A stretch of 64,000 nucleotides of DNA from the NCBI GenBank assembly GCA_025800365.1, contig JAOXRT010000204.1, positions 16,410 through 80,409 of the forward strand. The letters are read 5' to 3'. Origin of the DNA: Cellvibrionaceae bacterium. GTDB taxonomy: Bacteria; Pseudomonadota; Gammaproteobacteria; Pseudomonadales; Cellvibrionaceae. A model generated the notes under the pieces. It saw only the letters and a list, made by a program, of their open reading frames with translations, had not been told where the DNA came from and ran no database searches. Position numbers and translations under genes: made by a program. This document shows positions 1 to 9,464 of this stretch, one piece after another (positions within the stretch are counted from its first letter, which is position 1; each line of letters starts with the position of its first letter).

Positions 1-1171
1 CTGGCTCTAAATAGTAGCCAGCCATTAACGCGCCACTCTTAAATAGGATCTCGTTGCCTTCCCCAATTTTCACTTCGTTATCAGAGTAAGGTTTGCCAAC
101 CGAGCCTGGAATTGGCGTATCACGGCAAATACAGCCGTAAATAAAGTTCTCTGTCATTCCGTAGCCATCCATCAATGGCAAACCGAGATTTACATACCAC
201 TCTTGCAAATCAACCGGTGTTGGCGCAGAGCCCGTGATGCACTTACGCGCTTGGTCAAGACCTAATCCTGCGATCACCTTACGCTTAAGGATGCCGCCCA
301 AAATTGGAATATTGAATAGAATTTTTTGTTTAGCCGGTGACATTTTTGTATCGACACCTTCTTTAAACTTCTTCCATAAACGAGGAACGGAAAAGAAGAT
401 GGTTGGCTTAACGCGATTTAAATCACGCACAAAGGTTTCTAAGCCCTCACCAAAATGAACAACGGCACCACTGTAGATACTCACCATGCTGACAATAATA
501 CGTTCAGCCGCATGGGAAAGCGGCAAATAAGAGAAGAAGCGATCTTCCGTACCGTATTTTTCTTCTGCCATCATACGGGGCACAGTAAAGGCTACCGAAG
601 CATAAGTGTGCATCACGCCTTTTGGATTACCCGTGGTACCGGAGGTGTACATAATGGTAAATAATTTATCCAGTCCGAACTCAGGGTTTTCAGCTAAAGG
701 CTCACAGTCTTCAAAGATTTTCGCGGTAGTATCATCGGCGGCCAAACCATTACCCCAAATACCGATACGGCGAACACCCTCCGGTATTGAGCCATCTAAA
801 GCTCCTGGATTGTCAGTAGCCCCCATAAAAATCGCTTTGGTTTCACTATGCTCCATGCAATAGCGCATCGAGCTTTCTGGTTGACCGGGATACAGCGGAA
901 CGCTGACCAAGCCCGCCAACATTATCCCCATATCCACCATTAACCATTCCGCGCAGTTTTTAGCGTGGATAGCGACACGATCGCCATCTTCATAGCCTTG
1001 CTGCTTTAAGTAGCTGGCGATTTTACGGGCCTGCTGGCCAAACTCTTTCCAGCTATAGTCCACCCATTCGCCATTTACCGACTGTCGCAAATACAGTTGA
1101 TCCGGGGAGTTACTCTCTCGCTTATAGAGTTGTTGCAGGGGTGTGGTCTCTTCAAACATCGCGCTGGTCAT
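1..1171 (-). CDS. Long-chain acyl-CoA synthetase (AMP-binding), C-terminus cut by window edge
   Basis: The minus-strand frame is open from an ATG at 1171 to the window edge, giving 390 residues with no stop. It encodes an ANL-superfamily adenylating enzyme that would activate a free fatty or carboxylic acid to its CoA thioester through an acyl-AMP. The P-loop-like motif YTSGTTGNPKG lies at residues 175-185. Further on are PLSHAAER, SVPRLWKKF and GYGMTEN, the usual order in FadD/long-chain AMP-forming synthetases. The remaining C-terminal lid domain lies outside the window. It is divergent from the AraC-type regulator at 1409 and close to the beta-oxidation genes on the other strand, so it probably supplies their CoA substrate. 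Substrate chain type cannot be read from sequence. Confidence 0.9.
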   Translation of the reverse strand, partial: MTSAMFEETTPLQQLYKRESNSPDQLYLRQSVNGEWVDYSWKEFGQQARKIASYLKQQGYEDGDRVAIHAKNCAEWLMVDMGIMLAGLVSVPLYPGQPESSMRYCMEHSETKAIFMGATDNPGALDGSIPEGVRRIGIWGNGLAADDTTAKIFEDCEPLAENPEFGLDKLFTIMYTSGTTGNPKGVMHTYASVAFTVPRMMAEEKYGTEDRFFSYLPLSHAAERIIVSMVSIYSGAVVHFGEGLETFVRDLNRVKPTIFFSVPRLWKKFKEGVDTKMSPAKQKILFNIPILGGILKRKVIAGLGLDQARKCITGSAPTPVDLQEWYVNLGLPLMDGYGMTENFIYGCICRDTPIPGSVGKPYSDNEVKIGEGNEILFKSGALMAGYYLEP

Positions 1172-1408
1172 GTGTCTGCCTTTTTATGTGAGCTTGATCT
1201 TATGTGCTATTAGATTATATTTTTAATGTTTATCTGTTATACAGCCAACGAGAAAGCAAAGCTGGCCTATTTTATTGCATTGAGCTTATGCAATTTTGCA
1301 TGACGGCCCAATGACGATTACTGACAATAAAATTGATACCCTTAAGACTTTTGTACATCGGCATTGATCTGCCGTCAAATTCATCTGCGCCTGTGCTAAT
1401 ATACCCCC

Positions 1409-2416
1409 ATGAAAACAAAACCCGGCATTCCACTAGATTTATTACAGTCAATGCTCAACGGCCCGCGCCAACAGGGTATCGATATTGACCAAATCATGAA
1501 GGATTTGGATATCGACCTTAGCGCCCTGCCGGATAATAGCACTCAGCTACCAAATGATGAGTTTGGCAAGTTAATCAAAGCGACTTGGGCAGCAATGGAC
1601 GATGAATCGGCCGGTTTTCTGTCTACCCCCTTACGCCAGGGCTACTTCTCGCTACAGTGCCATTCAACCATTACTTGTCCAAATCTGCGACGGGTACTGT
1701 TGCGAAGCATTCGCCACGCTCGAGTGTGTCATGATGAAATGGGCTTTGCCTTAGGGGAACAAGGCGAAGAAGCCACCCTGAGCTTTATGTACGACAACCC
1801 ACATAAGCTCGACCCAGTATGGTTTATTGTCTCCATGATGATTATCTGGATTCGCTGGACCAGCTGGATGATTGACCGCCCAATCCTCCTTGAGCGCATA
1901 AATTTTACCTTCCCTGCGCCCAGTTATGCCGACGAGTTTCAGGATCTATTTGCCTGTCGCAGCTACTTTAATCAATCCGAGAATAGCGTTGTGTTCAGTC
2001 GACGCTTTTTAGAACGCCCAGTAGCCCAAGACCCGCAAACCCTCAGTGAATTCTTAGCCAATGCACCAGAGTGCCTACTCACGCGCTATAAGAGCGACAA
2101 TAGCTTAACCGCCCGTATCCGCGGCATGCTGCAGTCCAGCGATTGCGTCGAGAATTTACCCTTTGAGGTAGTTGCCGACCGACTGCATATGACCACTCAA
2201 ACCTTGCGCAGGCGCCTAAAGGAAGAAGGCAATGCCTATCAAGAAATCAAGGATGCTGTGCGCCGCGATACCGCCACCTATCACTTGGCGCGATTAAACA
2301 CACCTATTAATGATATTGCCGCCATTATGGGCTTTTCTGAGCCCAGCGCTTTTAACCGCGCCTTTAAAAAATGGACCGGTATGACTCCCGGCGCTTATCG
2401 CGAGACTTGCCGCTAA
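1409..2416 (+). CDS. AraC-family transcriptional regulator with arabinose-binding-like N-domain
   Basis: This 335-residue protein has the layout of the OruR/ArgR-like AraC subgroup. A long N-terminal ligand-sensing region (about 1-215, arabinose_bd type) precedes a C-terminal double helix-turn-helix (about 235-335). The DNA-binding part shows ADRLHMTTQTLRRRLKEEG (first HTH), then INDIAAIMGFSEPSAFNRAFKKWTG (the conserved second HTH and family signature), shown here only in part. It starts at an ATG at 1409 and is divergent from the acyl-CoA synthetase across 237 bp, which must hold both promoters. By position, the likely targets are the synthetase and the downstream thiolase/FadB-like genes, with a fatty acid or acyl-CoA as signal. 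That role is inference. Confidence 0.88.
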   Translation: MKTKPGIPLDLLQSMLNGPRQQGIDIDQIMKDLDIDLSALPDNSTQLPNDEFGKLIKATWAAMDDESAGFLSTPLRQGYFSLQCHSTITCPNLRRVLLRSIRHARVCHDEMGFALGEQGEEATLSFMYDNPHKLDPVWFIVSMMIIWIRWTSWMIDRPILLERINFTFPAPSYADEFQDLFACRSYFNQSENSVVFSRRFLERPVAQDPQTLSEFLANAPECLLTRYKSDNSLTARIRGMLQSSDCVENLPFEVVADRLHMTTQTLRRRLKEEGNAYQEIKDAVRRDTATYHLARLNTPINDIAAIMGFSEPSAFNRAFKKWTGMTPGAYRETCR

Positions 2417-2648
2417 CATCAGCGGCAACGCATATTCAAAGCCGAGCAAGCGCTCACCTATAGTTTGGCCTTATGGCCCTATGCCAATCACCATCCGCTG
2501 ACATTTTCTCCCACTCGCTTGAAAACTTTGGTCATTGTTCTGCGCCGTGTATGACCTAAGCTGTATAGCACACCGATGTTAATAGCCTCTGCTCTCCAGC
2601 AGAGCTTCGCATCTCAATCTATTTAGAACAGCAAAAAGAGATAAGCTC

Positions 2649-3857
2649 ATGAGCAATGAAGCCTTTATTTTTGATGCCATTCGCACCCCGCGTGGACGCG
2701 GCAAGGCGAGCGGCAGCCTACATGAAGTAAAACCTGTATCCCTATTGGTACAACTGTTAAACGCCCTACAAGAGCGCAATGGCTTTGACAGCAAAGATGT
2801 AGACGACATTGTAATGGGCTGTGTTTCTGCTGTCGGCGATCAAGGCTCTGATATCGCCAAAACTGCCGCTCTGGCTGCTGGCTGGGATGACGATGTTGCC
2901 GGTGTTACCCTAAACCGTTTCTGCGCCTCTGGTCTAGAAGCTGTCAATATGGCCGCCCAAAAAGTGCGTTCTGGTTTTGAGCAGCTAGTCGTTGCCGGTG
3001 GTGTTGAATCTATGTCTCGCGTACCTATGGGTAGCGATGGAGGTGCCTGGGCTTGCGATCCAGAAACCAATATGTTCACAGGCTTTATGCCACAAGGTAT
3101 TGGCGCCGACCTTATCGCCACTATCGACGGCTACAGCCGTACTGATGTAGATGCGTTTGCAGCTGAATCTCACAAAAAAGCGGCCGCCGCATGGGAGCGT
3201 GGTGCTTTTGATAAATCCATCATTCCAGTAAAAGATCAAAACGGCTTAACCATTTTAGATCGTGATGAATTTATTCGCCCTGAAACTACCGTAGAAACAC
3301 TGGCTGGCTTGAATCCATCTTTCGCCGGTATCGGTGAAATGGGCTTCGACGGCGTGGCACGTGAAAAGTACCACGACATCGAGCAGATCAACCACGTACA
3401 TGGCCCTGGTAACTCATCGGGTATCGTAGATGGCGCTGCTGCCATGTTAATCGGTAGCCAAGAAATGGCTGATAAGTACAACTTAAAGCCGCGCGCTAAG
3501 ATTACTGCTACTGCGGTTGTAGGTACCGACCCAACCATCATGCTAACAGGCCCTGGCCCAGCGGCTAAGAAAGCACTGAAGATTGCCGGTCTAGAAGCAA
3601 AAGACTTAGACCTAGTAGAAATTAATGAAGCCTTTGCATCAGTTGCACTACGCCTGATCAAAGATTTAGATCTAGATGAAAGCATCGTCAACGTAAACGG
3701 CGGCTCTATCGCAATGGGTCACCCACTGGGTGCCACTGGCGCCATGATTTTGGGTACCTTGCTGGATGAGCTTGAAGCTCGTGATTTGAAACGCGGCCTA
3801 GCTTGCCTATGTGTAGGCGGCGGCATGGGTATCGCCACCATCATCGAGCGTGTGTAA
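2649..3857 (+). CDS. Acetyl-CoA C-acyltransferase (thiolase)
   Basis: At 402 residues this is a full-length type II thiolase, which releases acetyl-CoA (or propionyl-CoA from a 2-methyl substrate) in the last step of beta-oxidation. The acylated cysteine is C92 in [10 protein letters not shown]. Other signatures are GGVESMSR, the NEAFA loop, GHPLGATGA and the C-terminal CVGGGMG, which carries the second active-site cysteine. The ATG at 2649 follows a purine-rich AGAGATAAG. A 67-bp gap separates it from the hydratase/dehydrogenase gene, so they are probably cotranscribed. The order is thiolase first, dehydrogenase/hydratase second, the reverse of the classical fadBA operon. This supports a specialised set rather than the housekeeping FadBA pair. 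Confidence 0.93.
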   Translation: MSNEAFIFDAIRTPRGRGKASGSLHEVKPVSLLVQLLNALQERNGFDSKDVDDIVMGCVSAVGDQGSDIAKTAALAAGWDDDVAGVTLNRFCASGLEAVNMAAQKVRSGFEQLVVAGGVESMSRVPMGSDGGAWACDPETNMFTGFMPQGIGADLIATIDGYSRTDVDAFAAESHKKAAAAWERGAFDKSIIPVKDQNGLTILDRDEFIRPETTVETLAGLNPSFAGIGEMGFDGVAREKYHDIEQINHVHGPGNSSGIVDGAAAMLIGSQEMADKYNLKPRAKITATAVVGTDPTIMLTGPGPAAKKALKIAGLEAKDLDLVEINEAFASVALRLIKDLDLDESIVNVNGGSIAMGHPLGATGAMILGTLLDELEARDLKRGLACLCVGGGMGIATIIERV

Positions 3858-3924
3858 ACACGACTGTGTAAACACTCATCCAGATTAATTAGCTGTAGCA
3901 ACAGACAGCCAAGAGAGAAAAATT

Positions 3925-6063
3925 ATGAGCTCAGTACAATTTGAAAAAGACAGTGACAATATTGTCCACATGATTTTGGATCGCAAGGATGGTTCGGCCA
4001 ATGTAATGGATGCCGCCTTCCAAGCCGATTTTTTTGAATTCATAAAGCAGCTAGAAGCTGAAGAAAGTTGGGACGGTGTTATCGTTCGCTCGAAAAAGAA
4101 AACCTTTTTCGCCGGTGGTGACCTAACCGCACTAATCCAAGTGCAGCCTAGCGATGCCCAGCAATTCTTTGATGAAGTTGAAGCCCTAAAAAAAGCTATG
4201 CGCAAACTGGAAACTATGGGCAAACCTGTAGTGGCCTGTATTAATGGCGCAGCCTTAGGCGGCGGATGGGAAATCGCCCTTTCTTGTCACCATCGTATCG
4301 CACTATCGAAAGGCGTAATGCTAGGCCTGCCTGAAGTAACTCTAGGCCTACTACCTGGCGGCGGCGGTGTAATCCGTATGACTCGCCTACTAGGCTTGCA
4401 AGGCGCCATGCCTTATTTGCTTGAAGGCAAGCAGTTCAAACCAGAAAAAGGCCAAGAGTTGGGCTTGATTCACGACATCGTGGATACTCCAGAAGAAATG
4501 CTGGAAAAAGCCAAGGCCTTTATTAAAGCGAATCCAGAGTGCACCCAGCCTTACGACGTTAAAGGCTACAAGGTACCTGGCGGCAAGCCAAGCAGCCCTG
4601 CACTGGCGCAAATGCTACCGATAGCACCGGCTATGCTACGCAATCAAACCAAAGGTGTTTTGCCAGCTCCAGAAGCTATCATGTGCACCATGGTTGAAGG
4701 TCTGCAGGTAGACTTTGATACCGCAACTCGCATCGAGACTCGCTACTTCACCACCTTGACCACCGGCCAGATCAGTAAAAATATGATCGGCACTTTCTGG
4801 TTCCAGCTTAATGAAATTAAAGCCGGCCGCGGTCGCCCTGATGGCTTCGAGCAAAAACCTGTTAAGAAAGTGGGCATCCTAGGCGCTGGCATGATGGGCG
4901 CAGGTATTGCTTACTCTTCTGCCATCAAAGGCATTGAAGTTGTGCTAAAAGACGTTAGCCAGGAGAACGCTGAAAAAGGTAAGGCCTACTCAGAGACTCT
5001 GCTTAACAAAAAAGTTAAGCGCGGCCGCATGAGCGAAGAAAAGCGTGATGGCATCCTTGCATTGATCAAAGCAACAGCTAACGCCGAAGACCTTCAGGGC
5101 TGCGATTTAATTATTGAAGCCGTATTTGAAGAGCGCGGCCTAAAAGCGACGGTAACTAAAGAAGCCGAAGCACAAATCGCTAGCGATGCCGTATTTGCGT
5201 CTAACACTTCTACCTTGCCAATTACTGGATTGGCAGAAGCCTCAGAGCGTCCAGATCAATTTATTGGCCTACACTTCTTCTCACCAGTAGATAAAATGCC
5301 TTTGGTTGAAATTATCTGCGGCGAAAAAACTAACGATGAAACTCTGGCGCGTGCTTACGATTATGTACAGCAAATTGCCAAAACGCCTATCGTTGTTAAT
5401 GATAGCCGCGGCTTCTTCACCTCTCGCGTATTTGGTACCTTCACCCAAGAAGGTATTGCTATGGTGGGTGAAGGTGTTAGCCCGGTATCTGTTGAAAATG
5501 CCGCATTTCTATCCGGCTACCCAGTTGGTCCATTGGCGGTAATGGATGAGGTTACCCTGACCCTTTCAGCGAAAGTTCGCAAGCAAACCATTGCCGATAT
5601 GGAAGCTGCTGGTGAGAGCTACACCGCCCACCCAGCCGATGCCACATCTGATGCAATGCTAGAGCAAGATCGTGCGGGTAAATCTACCGGTGGTGGTTTC
5701 TACGATTACCCAGAGAATGGCAAGAAAAAGCTGTGGTCTGGCCTAGATCAGTTCTACAAAGCTGATGCGCAGATTCCACTGCAAGACATCAAGGATCGCA
5801 TGCTCTATATCGAAGCTGTAGAAACCGCTCGCTGCTACGAAGAGAAGGTTCTAACCAGTGTACGCGATGCTAATATTGGTTCAATTATGGGTATTGGCTA
5901 TCCAGTTTGGACAGGCGGCGTTTTACAGTTTATCAACCAAACCGGTTTGAAAAACTTTGTGACTCGTGCCCAAGAGCTAGCTGATAAATATGGTGATCGC
6001 TTTACTCCACCAGCCTACTTGGTAGACATGGCTGAAAAAGGTGAAGTTTTCCAAGACAGCTAA
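3925..6063 (+). CDS. Multifunctional enoyl-CoA hydratase / 3-hydroxyacyl-CoA dehydrogenase (FadB/FadJ-like)
   Basis: The 712-residue protein fuses an N-terminal crotonase domain (about 1-200) to a 3-hydroxyacyl-CoA dehydrogenase (about 315-710). Both hydratase glutamates are visible: E116 in GGGWEIAL and E137 in LPEVTLG. The oxyanion region VACINGAALGG precedes them. The Rossmann motif VGILGAGMMGAGIAY starts near residue 317. The dehydrogenase catalytic histidine sits in IGLHFFSPVDKMPLVEI and is followed by NDSRGFF. Together with the thiolase upstream it would form an alpha2beta2-type oxidation complex in the cytoplasm. The start is an ATG at 3925 after GAGAGAAAAA. Two hairpins follow the stop codon. 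Confidence 0.93.
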   Translation: MSSVQFEKDSDNIVHMILDRKDGSANVMDAAFQADFFEFIKQLEAEESWDGVIVRSKKKTFFAGGDLTALIQVQPSDAQQFFDEVEALKKAMRKLETMGKPVVACINGAALGGGWEIALSCHHRIALSKGVMLGLPEVTLGLLPGGGGVIRMTRLLGLQGAMPYLLEGKQFKPEKGQELGLIHDIVDTPEEMLEKAKAFIKANPECTQPYDVKGYKVPGGKPSSPALAQMLPIAPAMLRNQTKGVLPAPEAIMCTMVEGLQVDFDTATRIETRYFTTLTTGQISKNMIGTFWFQLNEIKAGRGRPDGFEQKPVKKVGILGAGMMGAGIAYSSAIKGIEVVLKDVSQENAEKGKAYSETLLNKKVKRGRMSEEKRDGILALIKATANAEDLQGCDLIIEAVFEERGLKATVTKEAEAQIASDAVFASNTSTLPITGLAEASERPDQFIGLHFFSPVDKMPLVEIICGEKTNDETLARAYDYVQQIAKTPIVVNDSRGFFTSRVFGTFTQEGIAMVGEGVSPVSVENAAFLSGYPVGPLAVMDEVTLTLSAKVRKQTIADMEAAGESYTAHPADATSDAMLEQDRAGKSTGGGFYDYPENGKKKLWSGLDQFYKADAQIPLQDIKDRMLYIEAVETARCYEEKVLTSVRDANIGSIMGIGYPVWTGGVLQFINQTGLKNFVTRAQELADKYGDRFTPPAYLVDMAEKGEVFQDS

Positions 6064-6089
6064 ACGCGCTTGCCTATCCCGCAAGCCTA

Positions 6090-6138
6090 AATAGCCCGAC
6101 TCTGTCGGGCTATTACTATTGAAAGGCTTTTCAATAGT
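6090..6138 (+). terminator. Two consecutive hairpins after the hydratase/dehydrogenase gene
   Basis: The first hairpin has 11-bp arms at 6090-6100 and 6104-6114 (AATAGCCCGAC and complement) with a 3-nt loop. A second with 10-bp arms follows at 6115-6124 and 6129-6138. Neither has a long T run, so termination may be partial and allow read-through into the acyl-CoA dehydrogenase gene at 6172. Confidence 0.6.
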
Positions 6139-6171
6139 TCATCACCCCTATTTAAGATTTGAGAAAGAATT

Positions 6172-7314
6172 ATGATCCCAAGAACAGTCTATGAAGCGGA
6201 GCACGAGCTGTTTCGCGAAAGTGTCCGTAAGTTTTTAGAAGTTGAAGCCGCACCCTATCACGCCCAGTGGGAAAAAGACGGTCAGGTCGATCGCGCCCTT
6301 TGGAATAAGGCTGGCGAGCAAGGCTTTCTTGCTCCCACTGTGCCGGAAGAATACGGCGGCGTAGGCGTAGATTTTCGTTATAACGCCATTGTGGATGAAG
6401 AAGTTTCTCGCGCAGGTCTTTCTGGCATTGGCTGGGGCTTACACTCTGATATCGGCGTGCCTTACATTTTGAATTACGGCAGCGAAGAACTTAAGCAGAA
6501 ATACATGCCTAAGTTTGTCAGCGGGGAAATGGTTACCGCCATCGCTATGACTGAGCCTGGTGCTGGTTCTGACTTACAGGGTGTAAAAACCTCGGCCGTA
6601 CTCGATGGCGATGAGTGGGTCATTAACGGCTCTAAAACCTTTATCACCAACGGTCAGCACGCTGACGTTGTGATCGTCGTTGCCAAAACCGATCCAGATG
6701 CTGGCGCCAAAGGCACCAGCTTAATTTTGGTTGAAGCTGGCACGCCAGGTTTTGAAAAGGGCACTAACCTTGAAAAAATCGGCATGAAAGCTCAGGATAC
6801 CTCCGAGCTATTCTTCCAAGATGTGCGCGTACCAAAGGGTAACCTGTTAGGTGAAGAAGGCATGGGCTTTATCTACCTGATGCAAGAGCTACCGCAAGAA
6901 CGCTTATCTGTAGGTGTTAACGCCATCGCCAGCGCTCGCTCTATCCTAGATCAAACTGTTGAATACGTGAAAGAGCGAAAGGCTTTTGGCCGCTCTGTAG
7001 CTACCTTCCAAAACACTCAATTTAAACTGGCCGAGCTTGATACCGAAATTACATCGGCTCAGGTTTTTGTTGACCGCTGCTTAGAGCTTCACGTAGAAGG
7101 CAAGCTGGATGTACCAACAGCTGCAAAGCTAAAACTACTTAGCACCGATTTGCAGTGCAAGGTTATCGATGAGTGTTTACAGTTGCATGGTGGCTATGGC
7201 TATATGTGGGAATATCCAGTTGCCCGTGCCTATGCCGATGCACGAATACAAAAAATCTATGCCGGTACCAATGAGATTATGAAGTTAATCATTGGTCGTA
7301 CCCTACTCGACTAA
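6172..7314 (+). CDS. Acyl-CoA dehydrogenase, LCAD-type active site
   Basis: This 380-residue flavoprotein would perform the first, FAD-dependent oxidation of an acyl-CoA. Family signatures are AMTEPGAGSDLQG (about 125-137), the substrate/FAD region INGSKTFITNG (151-161), RKAFGRS near 270, and LHGGYGYM near 340. The usual MCAD catalytic position near the C-terminus reads IYAGTNEIMK, so the glutamate of YEGT is alanine here (A364). A glutamate is instead found in LPQERL at E243, the position used by mammalian LCAD and similar to isovaleryl-CoA dehydrogenase. LCAD-type enzymes accept long and methyl-branched acyl-CoAs. The ATG at 6172 follows GAGAAAG. It lies just downstream of the FadB-like gene and upstream of the racemase-like gene. 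Confidence 0.93.
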   Translation: MIPRTVYEAEHELFRESVRKFLEVEAAPYHAQWEKDGQVDRALWNKAGEQGFLAPTVPEEYGGVGVDFRYNAIVDEEVSRAGLSGIGWGLHSDIGVPYILNYGSEELKQKYMPKFVSGEMVTAIAMTEPGAGSDLQGVKTSAVLDGDEWVINGSKTFITNGQHADVVIVVAKTDPDAGAKGTSLILVEAGTPGFEKGTNLEKIGMKAQDTSELFFQDVRVPKGNLLGEEGMGFIYLMQELPQERLSVGVNAIASARSILDQTVEYVKERKAFGRSVATFQNTQFKLAELDTEITSAQVFVDRCLELHVEGKLDVPTAAKLKLLSTDLQCKVIDECLQLHGGYGYMWEYPVARAYADARIQKIYAGTNEIMKLIIGRTLLD

Positions 7315-7366
7315 TTGAGTATATGGCATCACGGAAATGGTGCTGAATAATATAGCTATTTGTTTT

Positions 7367-7390
7367 CGGCTACCCATTGGGTAGCCGTTT
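7367..7390 (+). terminator. Hairpin between acyl-CoA dehydrogenase and CoA-racemase genes
   Basis: Nine-bp arms CGGCTACCC (7367-7375) and GGGTAGCCG (7379-7387) flank a 3-nt loop and are followed by TTT. It falls inside the longest possible open frame of the next gene, which supports the later start at 7429 for that gene. Confidence 0.65.
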
Positions 7391-7428
7391 ACATAAAGAC
7401 AACCGTATTTTCGATTCAGGAGTTCTCC

Positions 7429-8610
7429 ATGAGCGGCCCATTAAGCGGATTAAAAATTCTAGATTTTTCAACCCTTTTGCCAGGACCTTATGCGACCCAA
7501 TTATTAGCCGATATGGGCGCCGAAGTTTTACGCATCGAGTCACCAACACGCCCAGACTTACTGCGCTTTGCGCCACCTATGGTCGGTGAAATCTCTGCGG
7601 GCCATGGCAGTATCAATCGCAATAAACAGTGTATCGCTCTTGACTTGAAACAGCCTGAATCTACAGCCATCGTTAAAAAGCTGCTACAAGAATACGATAT
7701 TGTATTAGAGCAATTTCGCCCCGGTGTAATGCAGCGCCTTGGTTTAGATTATCAAACCCTAAGTGCTGAAAAGCCTGAGTTGATTTATTGCTCCATTACC
7801 GGCTATGGCCAAACCGGCCCCCTTAAAGACCGGGCGGGTCACGATATTAACTATTTAGCACTAGCAGGTCTTGCCAGCTATAGCGGCCGCAAAGACAGCG
7901 GGCCTATTTTATCCGGCACTCAAATTGCAGATATCGCCGGCGGCACTCACCATGCCGTAATGGGTATTCTGGCGGCCGTGATTGAGCGTCACAGTAACGG
8001 CAAAGGCCAGCACATCGATATCAGCATGAGCGATGCTGCTCTTGCACTTAGCACTACGGCTGGTGCAGGCCATTTAGCAGGTGATAAGGCCCCAGAACTT
8101 TCTGGCACCATGCTAAACGGCGGTATTTTCTACGACTACTATGAAACCTCTGACGGCCGCCATATTTCTGTGGGCAGCTTAGAGCCGCAATTCTGCAAGC
8201 AATTGTGTGAAGCCCTGGGCAAAGCAGATTGGTTTGAACGCGCAATGAACTACAGCCCTGATGTACAGGCTGAGCTAAAACAAGATTTGATTGCGGCATT
8301 TAAGCAAAAGAGTTTTGCCGAATGGAGCGAAATCTTCGCAGCTTTAGATGCCTGTGTAGAGCCGGTGCTAGACCTTGGCGAAACCGAACAGCACCCACAC
8401 TTCCAAGAGCGTGGTATGTATATCGAGATTCCTGCAGCCGATGGCCAGCAGCTGCGCCAGATTGCCAGCCCCATAAAATTCAGCGGTTCACAAACCGAAT
8501 ACCGTAACGCCGGCCTACCGATTGGCGCCAATACCGAAGAAGTATTGCAGCAACTCGGTTATGACAGCGCCGCAATTGCGGCATTGCGAGAAGCAGGCGC
8601 TATCGCTTAG
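7429..8610 (+). CDS. CaiB/BaiF family protein resembling alpha-methylacyl-CoA racemase
   Basis: The frame is open from 7360, but I start at the ATG at 7429 because CAGGAG lies six bases upstream and a terminator-like hairpin precedes it; this gives 393 residues. The family includes CoA-transferases and alpha-methylacyl-CoA racemase (AMACR/MCR). Three features match the racemase branch: H138 in RAGHDINYLAL, D168 in QIADIAGG, and E252 in LEPQF. These align closely in order and spacing with the His/Asp/Glu I recall for mycobacterial MCR (H126, D156, E241). The racemase epimerises the 2-methyl group so that acyl-CoA dehydrogenase can act. Its place next to an LCAD-type dehydrogenase suggests branched-chain oxidation. 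A formyl/succinyl-CoA transferase role cannot be excluded. Confidence 0.82.
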   Translation: MSGPLSGLKILDFSTLLPGPYATQLLADMGAEVLRIESPTRPDLLRFAPPMVGEISAGHGSINRNKQCIALDLKQPESTAIVKKLLQEYDIVLEQFRPGVMQRLGLDYQTLSAEKPELIYCSITGYGQTGPLKDRAGHDINYLALAGLASYSGRKDSGPILSGTQIADIAGGTHHAVMGILAAVIERHSNGKGQHIDISMSDAALALSTTAGAGHLAGDKAPELSGTMLNGGIFYDYYETSDGRHISVGSLEPQFCKQLCEALGKADWFERAMNYSPDVQAELKQDLIAAFKQKSFAEWSEIFAALDACVEPVLDLGETEQHPHFQERGMYIEIPAADGQQLRQIASPIKFSGSQTEYRNAGLPIGANTEEVLQQLGYDSAAIAALREAGAIA

Positions 8611-8628
8611 AGCCTTACAACTTAAAAG

Positions 8629-8668
8629 TCAGATAGCTAAGGCTTTAGCTGTCTGATTTCTTGTTTTT
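8629..8668 (+). terminator. Intrinsic terminator after the racemase-like gene
   Basis: Twelve-bp arms at 8629-8640 and 8645-8656 (one G-T wobble) with a 4-nt loop are followed by TTTCTTGTTTTT. This closes the fatty-acid block. Confidence 0.8.
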
Positions 8669-8733
8669 AGTGAAACCTTTGATATATCGCATCAACTTCA
8701 CTTCTCTGAAAAGCTAACTTTGCCCCTGTCCAC

Positions 8734-8764
8734 TAGATCAATAGTCCAGTAGATCAATAGTCCA
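8734..8764. repeat. Two tandem copies of TAGATCAATAGTCCA upstream of the Crp-type gene
   Basis: An identical 15-bp word occurs at 8734-8748 and 8750-8764, a 16-bp period, ending 19 bp before the proposed start of the Crp/Fnr regulator. It could be a repeated regulator-binding site or a recent slippage duplication. Confidence 0.75.
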
Positions 8765-8783
8765 TCAGCTAGAAGGCCCCAAG

Positions 8784-9362
8784 GTGATTCCCACTTATCT
8801 TAGCCAGCACCCTCAATTTGAAGCTCCTGCAGGCTCAGTGCTACTTAGCCAAGGTCAGGCTTGCAATGACGCCCTGATATTAGCCAGCGGTCGCTTAAAG
8901 GTTATTGCACGCAGCCCAGAGGGGCGTGAGCTATTGCTCTATAGGATTGAGCCGGAGCAATTTTGTGTACTAAGCACTGCATGCTTACTGGGCCAGGACC
9001 CATTTCCAGCTGAGGTCATCTGTGAAACGGATATTTCAGCGACTGTTGTCCCCAAAGCTGAATTTCGCCGCTTAATCGCAAGCCAGCAGAGCTTTCAAGA
9101 GGCCGTTTTCCGTGGCTTCAGCGAACGCCTTTACCAGCTAATGGCGCAAATTGAATCGGTAACACTAACAGCCTTAAAGCCACGCCTGTGGAAATATCTA
9201 CAAAATCGAAGTGAAGAACAGCAAAACTCTCAACTAACGCTTACCCACCAGGAAATTGCCGTCGACATTGGCTCATCTAGAGAAGTCATTAGCCGGCAGT
9301 TAAAGACGCTAGAACTAGAGGGCCTGATAGAGCTTTCCAGAGGGAAAATCACCCTGCTTTAA
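8784..9362 (+). CDS. Crp/Fnr-family transcriptional regulator
   Basis: This 192-residue protein has an N-terminal cyclic-nucleotide-binding-like beta barrel (about 10-115) and a C-terminal winged helix of Crp type (about 140-192, with LTHQEIAVDIGSSREVISRQL). It lacks an Fnr-like N-terminal cysteine cluster, so it is unlikely to carry an oxygen-sensing [4Fe-4S] cluster. Its length is short for the family. The start is a GTG at 8784 with only a weak upstream purine stretch (AAGG), so the exact start is uncertain. A small DUF2892 membrane protein follows after 102 bp. Such pairs occur near sulfur or redox stress genes, but no rhodanese is present here, so its signal is unknown. Confidence 0.85.
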   Translation: MIPTYLSQHPQFEAPAGSVLLSQGQACNDALILASGRLKVIARSPEGRELLLYRIEPEQFCVLSTACLLGQDPFPAEVICETDISATVVPKAEFRRLIASQQSFQEAVFRGFSERLYQLMAQIESVTLTALKPRLWKYLQNRSEEQQNSQLTLTHQEIAVDIGSSREVISRQLKTLELEGLIELSRGKITLL

Positions 9363-9464
9363 GACAACCCTCAAAAACCCCAAGGCAATGTGACTTTGTC
9401 ACTGAAGCACGTCACTAAGCGGCCTAGGATTGGTCTTGTTCACAGGCTATTGGAGAAGACTAGC

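Noticed and set aside
234..863. Plus-strand open frames inside the first 1.2 kb
   Set aside because: The minus strand encodes a continuous acyl-CoA synthetase with clear motifs; these are shadows.
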